Positions 55,491 through 62,636 of a stretch of 64,000 bases of DNA are shown piece by piece (the first letter of the stretch is position 1; every line of letters starts with the position of its first letter). The DNA lies in assembly GCA_934229535.1 (NCBI GenBank), contig CAKQDS010000007.1:10732-74731 (forward strand), written 5' to 3'. The notes under the pieces are model-generated. The model was not told the DNA's origin. It did not search any database and saw nothing but the letters and a program-made list of their open reading frames with translations. Position numbers and translations under genes: made by a program. The stretch comes from an uncultured Anaeroplasmataceae bacterium (GTDB taxonomy: Bacteria > Bacillota_I > Bacilli_A > Acholeplasmatales > Anaeroplasmataceae).

Positions 55491-56511
55491 AAATAAGCGC
55501 AAGGCTTCTTAAGATTACAACAAAGATAAAAATGGTTAATATTGAAAACACACTAGTCCAGACGACAAGCTGTCCACCAAGCTCACCATCATTATTCATT
55601 GATTCAGCCATTATAGCACTTGAAACCGCAACAGGTGAACCAAATAAAGCAATAAGAGCAGGATAGACACTACTATCAAAATTGATTAGATTAGTATATT
55701 TTGATAATAAGACGCCAAGTAGTATAGCAACACCAGGAACAACAACAAGTCTACCAGCAGTACCATAAATTATTTCCTTTAGCATTCCCTTTACAGCACT
55801 AAAATCAAACATTCCACCTAAAATAATCAATGCTAAAGGTGAACAAATTTTACTTAAATTTTCAATAGCCTTATATAAGAATGGTAAGCTTCCCTTTAAA
55901 GAGAAATATAATTCGCCACTACTATTTGTAGGAATTAAAGCTCTAATTCCTAAGCAAACAAGTCCTAATACAACACCAATAATTAATGGATTTTTACAGA
56001 TATTTAATAAAATTTTTCCAAAGCTTGGCTTAGATTCACCATCCTTAACAAATATTGATAGTGATGTAACTGCTAAAATATTAAAGGTAGGAATTGTAAA
56101 GGCTGATAAAATTGCAACAATCTCCAAAGCTCCAGCACCACCAAGTGCCTCAGATAATGGGATACCTATTATTGCAAAATTAGATCTAAAAATACACTGT
56201 AAAACTACACCCTTTTTACGATCATCCTTAACAAAAATCTTAACAAATAATAATCCGATTAAAAAAGCACTAATAATAATGATTTCACTAAAAATTACAA
56301 CATCCCATTTAATTTCACTAAATGAACCAATAGAATATATATTTATAAATAGTAATGTTGGCATACATATCTTAAAAGCAAACTTATTACCAACTCGTAA
56401 GAAATCATCACTTAAAAAATTTTTCTTTCTTAAAAAATATCCAAGTAATATTAACAAAATAATAGGCATTACTGCATTAAAAGCAAACAATAACGTGTTT
56501 AAAAATTCCAT
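55489..56511 (-). CDS. AEC-family (auxin efflux carrier-like) transporter
   Basis: 340 residues, ten predicted transmembrane helices in two halves, with PIILLILLGYFLRKK, CMPTLLFINIYS and the second-half GSPVAVSSAIMAES. AEC carriers move organic acids. It starts 2 nt after the GH28 gene with the RBS (GGAGG) inside that gene, so it is in a two-gene operon. A uronate or other pectin-derived acid is a reasonable guess for the substrate, but only from context. Confidence 0.85.
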   Translation of the reverse strand: MEFLNTLLFAFNAVMPIILLILLGYFLRKKNFLSDDFLRVGNKFAFKICMPTLLFINIYSIGSFSEIKWDVVIFSEIIIISAFLIGLLFVKIFVKDDRKKGVVLQCIFRSNFAIIGIPLSEALGGAGALEIVAILSAFTIPTFNILAVTSLSIFVKDGESKPSFGKILLNICKNPLIIGVVLGLVCLGIRALIPTNSSGELYFSLKGSLPFLYKAIENLSKICSPLALIILGGMFDFSAVKGMLKEIIYGTAGRLVVVPGVAILLGVLLSKYTNLINFDSSVYPALIALFGSPVAVSSAIMAESMNNDGELGGQLVVWTSVFSILTIFIFVVILRSLALI

Positions 56512-56513
56512 TT

Positions 56514-58022
56514 CTAATTTTCCTCCACAAAATTAACATTTCTTAATATAAATTTTTTTGTAGGCTCATCTAAAAATTTAACATTCTTCAAAACAATTCT
56601 TTTTACATTTTCAGCATATATACCTACATTTTTAAATTCCTCAACCCAAGCCTTCATATCCATATCCATAGGTTTAGCATCCTTATTATAGGTAACTATA
56701 ATATCATTTAAGGCTACACTTTCAATCATTGCCTCTGGAAGACCTAAAAAATGAGCCAAGCCTTGGGAAACATTAAGACAAGAAATATTACTAAATTCAA
56801 AGCTTTTTAATCTTGGTGTCAAATCATTGACAGGTAAATAATCTCGATTAAATCTATCGTCAATCACATCATTACCTGCCTTATAAAAAGCATTTATAAC
56901 AAATGGTGACATAACATTATCCATTTTAATATTGTGGAATGTAATATTTTCAATAATTGAATCCTTACCTCTACCACGCTGCGATTTAATTCTTATTCCT
57001 CTATCTGTATGATCAAATAAGCATTTCGTAACTAAAACATTATTTATTCCACCACTATTTTCACTACCAATTGTTACACCAGCATGGCCATTATTCATAA
57101 GACAATTTCTAATTGTAATCATACTAGATGGTTTATGAAATAATCGTGCAAAATTAATTTTACCAGACTTAATTGCAATACAATCATCACCAACACTAAT
57201 TTTGCAACCAATTATATTTACATTTTCACATGATTCAGGATCAATACCATCAGTTGTTGGTGAATTAAAAGGATTAATAAGCTCACAATTATAATAGTTA
57301 ATATTTTTAGAATAAAATGGATGCTGATTCCATGATGGCGTATTACATACTCTAATACCATCAAAGGTAACATTCTCGCTTGTATGAATGAATATTCCCT
57401 TAGGACGTCTTGCGATTCTTTTTACACGATGGTTAATCCACCAATCAGAATTTTGAGCATTACAATCAATTATTCCTTCACCATAAATAAAAACATTTTT
57501 GGCACCAAGAATCGTAATTATTGAAGCAAAGCTATCGTCGAAGTCACCCTCCCAGGTTCCTAATGGTATTCCATTTAAAAAATCATCATGCTTTAAAATT
57601 GGAAATTTATTTCTATCTGTTTCACCAAGCAAAATTGTTCCCTTTTTCAAATATAGATCAATGCCTTTTCTAATAAATAGCGAAACAATTTTAAATTTAC
57701 CATCTAATACTAAAACTTCATCCTCACTTAAATTATCAATAGCATTTTGAACAACCTCTGTCATATCATTAAAGCCTTCTGATTTTATAAGCTTTAATTT
57801 TTTATCTTTAGTTTCAAAGCATTGTTCTTCTATAAAATTATTGCTAATAACTTCTAATTTATATTTAGTATTAGGAGTCAAATCATAGATAGACAAAACA
57901 TTAGTGTTTCCTTCATAAAGATATTTACCATTTAAATAAACCTTATAGCTCTCACAATAATAAATATCAAAATTTTCAAGCTCTACACTAATCGATACTG
58001 GACTAATAAATAAAGTTTTCAT
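56514..58022 (-). CDS. Glycoside hydrolase family 28 (polygalacturonase-like), intracellular
   Basis: 502 residues from the ATG at 58022 (RBS GGTGAT); the longer upstream frame is AT-rich intergenic sequence and overlaps the promoter. N-terminal beta-sandwich (about 1-85, SPVSISVELENFDIYYCES), then the right-handed beta-helix with the GH28 catalytic segments TTDGIDPES, GDDCIAIKSGK, NNGHAGVTIGSE (GHG in most members) and GIRIKSQRGRG. No signal peptide, so it probably cleaves imported oligogalacturonides, possibly as an exo-enzyme. Regulated with the divergent PrpR-N/Fis-type gene. Confidence 0.92.
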   Translation of the reverse strand: MKTLFISPVSISVELENFDIYYCESYKVYLNGKYLYEGNTNVLSIYDLTPNTKYKLEVISNNFIEEQCFETKDKKLKLIKSEGFNDMTEVVQNAIDNLSEDEVLVLDGKFKIVSLFIRKGIDLYLKKGTILLGETDRNKFPILKHDDFLNGIPLGTWEGDFDDSFASIITILGAKNVFIYGEGIIDCNAQNSDWWINHRVKRIARRPKGIFIHTSENVTFDGIRVCNTPSWNQHPFYSKNINYYNCELINPFNSPTTDGIDPESCENVNIIGCKISVGDDCIAIKSGKINFARLFHKPSSMITIRNCLMNNGHAGVTIGSENSGGINNVLVTKCLFDHTDRGIRIKSQRGRGKDSIIENITFHNIKMDNVMSPFVINAFYKAGNDVIDDRFNRDYLPVNDLTPRLKSFEFSNISCLNVSQGLAHFLGLPEAMIESVALNDIIVTYNKDAKPMDMDMKAWVEEFKNVGIYAENVKRIVLKNVKFLDEPTKKFILRNVNFVEEN

Positions 58023-58038
58023 TTCTATCACCATTATT

Positions 58039-58124
58039 ATTTTATCAATAAAATAAATATATGTAAAACTCATATACAGCATTTTTTGTTTCATATTGAA
58101 ACAATTAACGAAAAATGTTAAAAT
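58039..58124. promoter_or_regulatory. Divergent promoters and shared palindrome between GH28 and its regulator
   Basis: GH28 promoter on the minus strand: TTTACA (58062-58067), 17 nt, TAAAAT (58039-58044). Regulator promoter on the plus strand: TTGAAA (58096-58101), 17 nt, TAAAAT (58119-58124). The perfect palindrome TTGTTTCATATTGAAACAA (58086-58104) overlaps the regulator -35 and lies upstream of the GH28 -35. That fits autorepression plus GH28 activation. Confidence 0.7.
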
Positions 58125-58140
58125 TAGATAGGTGAACAAA

Positions 58141-59787
58141 ATGAAAACATTAATTGTATATGTATATGAAGATATGAAAGATATTGTTTTAAAGCTAATT
58201 AATAAATACAAGGAAGAAAATATCGACTTATTATTTTCCGATGGACATCATAAAGAAAAAATAAAGTTTTATTTAGACACTCATCATTATGATTTAATTA
58301 TTTCCCGAGGTGGAGTATATTCTTATTTAAAAAAAATAACTAATGCCATCGTTATAGATATTGGTTTATCAATTTATGATATCATCTCTACAATTGACAT
58401 TAAATCACAAATACCTACCTTAATAATTGGTCAAGAAAATTTAACCAATGAAGCAAAGCTTTTAAATTTTAATAATATTAACACTATTACTATAAAAGGC
58501 AATAGTGATCTTTCATCGCGAATAGATTACATCAAAAAATTTCATTTAATATATACTGGTGCAAGTACTAAAAATTATCTTAAAAACCAAGGAATAAAGG
58601 CCGAGCTTTTAAAAAACAGCTTTAAGTCTTTAGAAAATGCTTATTCAACGGGTAAGGAGCTTTATTTAAATCTTAATAAGCAAAAAAACGAAGAGGCTAT
58701 TTTAACTGCATTTTTAATGAATGAGCATACTAATATTTTTATTTATAATGAATATGGACAATTAATTAAAAAATCAATAATTTTTCCTATTTTCAACAAA
58801 GATATTGAACAAATTATTAATAATAATATTAAAGAATTATTAACTAAAAACAAATCAATTACTTTAAAAAAACAAAATTATTTAATTAATATTAATAGTA
58901 AAAAGTTTCATTTTGCTTTAAATAAATACATTGCAATAAAAATATCTATAAACAAAAGCATTGAATATAATTATATCTATATTCCATCCTCATTAGACAA
59001 TTACCATATTCCCTTAGATATAAATAAAAGTCTTACCTTATATTCTATTAATAACATTCCAATTTGCCTTCTTTATCAGAATGGCTCTGGTGAAGACATG
59101 CTAGTAAAAAAAATAATTGAATCCTCCTTATATAAAGACAATACAAGCTTTATTCTAGATTTTAATTTAATTACCAAAAGGGAATTTAACACATTACTAA
59201 CTAGTCCAGCCTCAATTTTAAATTTAGAGAATCATATAATAATTTTAAAAAATTTAAACGCCTTAGATAATTATGCTCTAGCATGCTTAGTTAATTACAT
59301 ATCCGATTCCAAGCTTACAAGTAATAATAAGCTCATAATATTAATAAATGAAAATAACAACAATCTAATCAACGAGCTTAATCAAATAACCTATTATTTA
59401 GTTAGAATTCCTTCAATTAATAATTCAAAACAAAAAAAGGAAATCATTAATGATCACCTAAAAACTTTAAAGATAAATTTAGATAATGAATCCCTAAATT
59501 TATTATATAATTATAATTATTTTCAAAATGAAAGTGAGCTTATTAGAATAGTAAATGAAATTAAAAGCTTTGAAAGTCCCACAATTAATGATATTAAAAG
59601 CATCTTAAATAATGAAACCTACCAAAATATTAGCTATTTTAATATAGAAAATAAGACTCTATCAGAAATTGAATATAATGCTTGTTGTTATATTTTAAAA
59701 GAATGTAATTATAACCAAACCCTAGCAGCTAAAAGACTAGGAATTGGTCGAACTACTCTTTGGCGTATTTTGAATAAAAATCTATAA
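58141..59787 (+). CDS. PrpR-N / Fis-type transcriptional regulator with degenerate AAA domain
   Basis: 548 residues. The N-terminal 170 resemble the PrpR-N sensor domain (HHYDLIISRGGVYSYLKK, IDIGLSIYDIIS). A central sigma-54-activator-like AAA region (about 310-480) is degenerate: NGSGEDMLVKKII for Walker A, HIIILKNLNAL for Walker B, and no GAFTGA loop. A C-terminal Fis-type helix-turn-helix (NYNQTLAAKRLGIGRTTLWRILNK) ends the protein. Without GAFTGA it should not act with sigma-54. Start at 58141 fits AGGTG. Divergent from GH28 across a palindrome, so it probably senses a pectin product and controls that operon. Confidence 0.82.
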   Translation: MKTLIVYVYEDMKDIVLKLINKYKEENIDLLFSDGHHKEKIKFYLDTHHYDLIISRGGVYSYLKKITNAIVIDIGLSIYDIISTIDIKSQIPTLIIGQENLTNEAKLLNFNNINTITIKGNSDLSSRIDYIKKFHLIYTGASTKNYLKNQGIKAELLKNSFKSLENAYSTGKELYLNLNKQKNEEAILTAFLMNEHTNIFIYNEYGQLIKKSIIFPIFNKDIEQIINNNIKELLTKNKSITLKKQNYLININSKKFHFALNKYIAIKISINKSIEYNYIYIPSSLDNYHIPLDINKSLTLYSINNIPICLLYQNGSGEDMLVKKIIESSLYKDNTSFILDFNLITKREFNTLLTSPASILNLENHIIILKNLNALDNYALACLVNYISDSKLTSNNKLIILINENNNNLINELNQITYYLVRIPSINNSKQKKEIINDHLKTLKINLDNESLNLLYNYNYFQNESELIRIVNEIKSFESPTINDIKSILNNETYQNISYFNIENKTLSEIEYNACCYILKECNYNQTLAAKRLGIGRTTLWRILNKNL

Positions 59788-60270
59788 TTTAATAAGATTT
59801 GTTACAATTTGAGCCATTTGTTTAACTGTTTCCTTCATTCCTGATAAAACCCAATCCATAATTACACCATAGCTTCCTGCAGCAAAATAATCAAACTCGT
59901 ATTTATTACTAAAGTTTTCATATTTATAAATATTTTTATAAACCAAAAACATTTGAAAATCTAATGACGCTTCATGCATTAAAATAAATACCTTAGAATT
60001 TTCCTTTAGCATTTCAAATAAAATAGTCATTCTATTTAATAAAGAATGATCACTAGTTGAATCTATAGCCTTGCGACATTTTATAGCTTCACTATTAAAT
60101 TTATCAATAATAATATCTATTTTTGACTTATAATTACGATAAAAAGTAGAGCGATTAAATCCTGCTTTATGACAAATTTCCGATATTTGAATATCTGCAA
60201 ACTCTTCTTCATCTAATAAACTAATTAAAGCATTATAAAAACAATCCTTAGAAAATTCTTTACTTTTCAT
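59782..60270 (-). CDS. TetR-family transcriptional regulator
   Basis: 162 residues. N-terminal helix-turn-helix FADIQISEICHKAGFNRSTFYRNYKSKIDII is typical TetR; the C-terminal ligand domain is short and resembles the DhaS/TetR_C_7-type set. Start at 60270 chosen for GGAGGT upstream. Convergent with and overlapping the regulator gene by 6 nt. Divergent from the DegV gene, with palindromes between them, so a FakB-type gene may be its target. Confidence 0.88.
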   Translation of the reverse strand: MKSKEFSKDCFYNALISLLDEEEFADIQISEICHKAGFNRSTFYRNYKSKIDIIIDKFNSEAIKCRKAIDSTSDHSLLNRMTILFEMLKENSKVFILMHEASLDFQMFLVYKNIYKYENFSNKYEFDYFAAGSYGVIMDWVLSGMKETVKQMAQIVTNLIKL

Positions 60271-60288
60271 GCCACAAACCTCCAAATA

Positions 60289-60379
60289 TGTTGCAATAAC
60301 AACAAGACATATAGATTTATTATACTTTATATGATATTATACTTCATATATAATTATATTTTATCGCAACAATTGTTGC
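60289..60379. promoter_or_regulatory. TetR-DegV intergenic palindromes
   Basis: GCAACAATTGTTGC (60366-60379) is a perfect 14-bp palindrome in the -35 region of the DegV promoter (-10 TATAAT just downstream). A related sequence, TGTTGCAATAACAACA (60289-60304), lies next to the TetR start. Both share GTTGC/CAAC elements, as expected for sites of one repressor. Confidence 0.55.
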
Positions 60380-60422
60380 ATTAAAAGTATATAATATTTA
60401 ATTATTAAAGTAAAGGATTATT

Positions 60423-61250
60423 ATGAGTAATATTAAAATATATGTAGATTCATGTTCTAGTATAACAAAGGAATTAGTAGTTGAAAATGATATTAAGGTT
60501 ATACCAAACTATTTTTATTTAAATGATGAAGAGGTAAATCCTCTAACTTTAGAAAATATTGATGATTTTTGTGAAAAACTTAATAGTACTAACAAAGTAA
60601 AAACGAGCTGTATTAATCCCTATGACTATCAAGAAGCCTTTAAAAACGATCTAAAGATAGGTAATAAGATTTTATATATTAGTCTTTCATCAGGATTATC
60701 TGCCAATTATCAAAATGCAATTATTGCTAGTGACAATAACGAAAACATTGCAATTTTTGATTCAAAGACTGGTAGTGTTGGCATATTAATTTATCTATTA
60801 AAAGCCATAGAGCTTAATAAAAAGAATTTAAGTCTAAAAGAAATAGTTAATGAATTAAATAATATTAAAATTTCTTCTCACTTTACTATTGGCTCACTTG
60901 ACCATTTATATAAAGGCGGTAGACTATCTAAATCAGAAGTCATTGTTGGTAATATTCTTCGCCTTAAGCCAATTGTAAGTGCAAATGAAGTTGGAAAACT
61001 TAAAATAAATGGAGTTCACCTTGGGAAAAAGAAAGCTATAGATGGATTATGTAAACTATTCTTTAATGAGCATCTCAATAATGATGTTTACATCGCTTAC
61101 ACAAATAATCCTGATGAGCTAGAAATCTTAAAAAATAAATTATTAAAAGAAAACAATAATTTAAATATTTATACTTACCAAATTGATCCTACGATGCTTT
61201 GTCATTGTGGTCCTAAAACAATTGCCATATTCTATGAAAAAAAATGTTAG
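60423..61250 (+). CDS. DegV family fatty-acid-binding protein (FakB-like)
   Basis: 275 residues. Landmarks of DegV/FakB: YVDSCSSITKEL, ISLSSGLSANYQNAI, FDSKTGSVG, LDHLYKGGRLSK, LRLKPIVS and HCGPKTIAIFY. FakB proteins hold a fatty acid for phosphorylation by FakA (4900-6528); PlsX (269-1291) then uses the acyl-phosphate. Lipid preference cannot be read from sequence. The gene ends in a strong bidirectional terminator that overlaps its stop. Confidence 0.9.
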   Translation: MSNIKIYVDSCSSITKELVVENDIKVIPNYFYLNDEEVNPLTLENIDDFCEKLNSTNKVKTSCINPYDYQEAFKNDLKIGNKILYISLSSGLSANYQNAIIASDNNENIAIFDSKTGSVGILIYLLKAIELNKKNLSLKEIVNELNNIKISSHFTIGSLDHLYKGGRLSKSEVIVGNILRLKPIVSANEVGKLKINGVHLGKKKAIDGLCKLFFNEHLNNDVYIAYTNNPDELEILKNKLLKENNNLNIYTYQIDPTMLCHCGPKTIAIFYEKKC

Positions 61251-61275
61251 CGAAAAGCTAACATTTTATTTATAT
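61241..61275. terminator. Bidirectional terminator between degV and the BspA-like gene
   Basis: AAAATGTTAGC / GCTAACATTTT, 11-bp perfect stem with 5-nt loop; T-runs on both strands. Confidence 0.9.
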
Positions 61276-62636
61276 ATAACCTCATTTAAGGATACTGGTA
61301 CATTTCCATCAAATAAAACTCCAATACTAAAGCCACTAGGAACAATTAATTTTTCTAACGAACTAGTACCATAAAGAACTCTATTACCAAGACTTATTAT
61401 ATTATTAGATAATTCAAATAATTTTAAACTAATGCATTTCATAAATGCTCTATCGCCAATTACATTTAAATTGTTTGTAGAGGAAATAACTGTTAAATTA
61501 ATACAATTGTAAAAAGCATCATTGCCAATTTCTGAAACATTTTTCATTAGAACTGTTTTCAACCCTTGATAGCCATAAAATTGATAATCACCAATTTTAG
61601 ATATATCATCAGAAATTATTAAATCAACAAGCTTAACATAATTTTCATTTTCTAAATAATAAAAGCTAGAGGCATATTTTATAGGATTAGCTTCTACCTC
61701 AAAGCTAATTAAAAGCCAGTCATTAATACTTCCATTATAATAAATATCTTTAATTCTATTACATTCTGCAAAAGCAAAGCTAAAAATATTTTTTAAGCTT
61801 TTATTAAAAGTTATTTTTTGCAATGACGTACAGCCATAAAAAGCAAATCCTTTAATTTCAGATACATTTTCACTAAATGAAAGCTCCTTTAGCTTTCTAC
61901 AATTATAAAAAGCATTTTCACCAATTTTTATAACGCTCTTTCCAAATTCAATATTTGCAAGTGATAAACAATTATAAAATGAGTTATCACCAATTTCTTC
62001 TACGCTATCACTAATTGTAACCTTACTTACATTACTAAAGCCACAAAAGCTATTTTTAATTTTTTTAATACCAGTAGGAATATTTATTTCCTCTATCAAA
62101 GAAAACCTACCATTGTCAAAAAAATAAAAGCTAGCACCACACATCATTGGATTAGCATACATATTAGCAAATTCAATATTACACCAATCGCTTATATTTC
62201 CATAATAAAATACACTATCTAAATTATCACAGCCGATAAAGGCATCATTATTTATTTTTTTTATTGAAGATGGAAGATAAAGAGTTATCATTGATTTCAA
62301 ATTACTAAAGCAATTCGCTTTAATTTCAACAATCTCATTTCCATTATGACTTTTAGGAATATGTACTTCCGCTACACTTTCCTTAATTCGAACTATTTTA
62401 TTGCTATCATAACAAAAATTTGCTTCATATTTATCATATCCACAGCTACATATCTCACCTTGAAAGCTATGAGATTCACGATTAAATATTTCACCACATG
62501 AGCATACATCATAATGCTCAAATTCATCATATGATTTAGAAATTGCTAAATGCGTATGAGATGGCACATTAATACTTCTACAACCCCACAAGCTAAAAAG
62601 GACTATTAATAAAATTAAATATTTAAGTTTCTTCAT
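61266..62636 (-). CDS. BspA-like leucine-rich-repeat lipoprotein
   Basis: 456 residues. Lipoprotein signal MKKLKYLILLIVLFSLWGC with Cys at residue 19. A short Cys-rich part follows (VCSCGEIFN, ICSCGYD), related to the repeats in the upstream gene. Then come about twelve LRR_5 repeats of the form SVEEIGDNSFYNCLSLANIEF, with two inserts FYYGNISDWCNI and IYYNGSINDWLLI, common in BspA-type proteins. Surface-exposed, likely adhesion or binding; ligand unknown. Begins immediately after the stop of the transglutaminase-like gene, so they are an operon. Confidence 0.88.
   Translation of the reverse strand: MKKLKYLILLIVLFSLWGCRSINVPSHTHLAISKSYDEFEHYDVCSCGEIFNRESHSFQGEICSCGYDKYEANFCYDSNKIVRIKESVAEVHIPKSHNGNEIVEIKANCFSNLKSMITLYLPSSIKKINNDAFIGCDNLDSVFYYGNISDWCNIEFANMYANPMMCGASFYFFDNGRFSLIEEINIPTGIKKIKNSFCGFSNVSKVTISDSVEEIGDNSFYNCLSLANIEFGKSVIKIGENAFYNCRKLKELSFSENVSEIKGFAFYGCTSLQKITFNKSLKNIFSFAFAECNRIKDIYYNGSINDWLLISFEVEANPIKYASSFYYLENENYVKLVDLIISDDISKIGDYQFYGYQGLKTVLMKNVSEIGNDAFYNCINLTVISSTNNLNVIGDRAFMKCISLKLFELSNNIISLGNRVLYGTSSLEKLIVPSGFSIGVLFDGNVPVSLNEVIYK

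Noticed and set aside
58023..58211. 63-residue hydrophobic N-terminal extension of GH28
   Set aside because: It covers the divergent promoters and the palindrome and overlaps the regulator gene start; the RBS and family alignment support the ATG at 58022.
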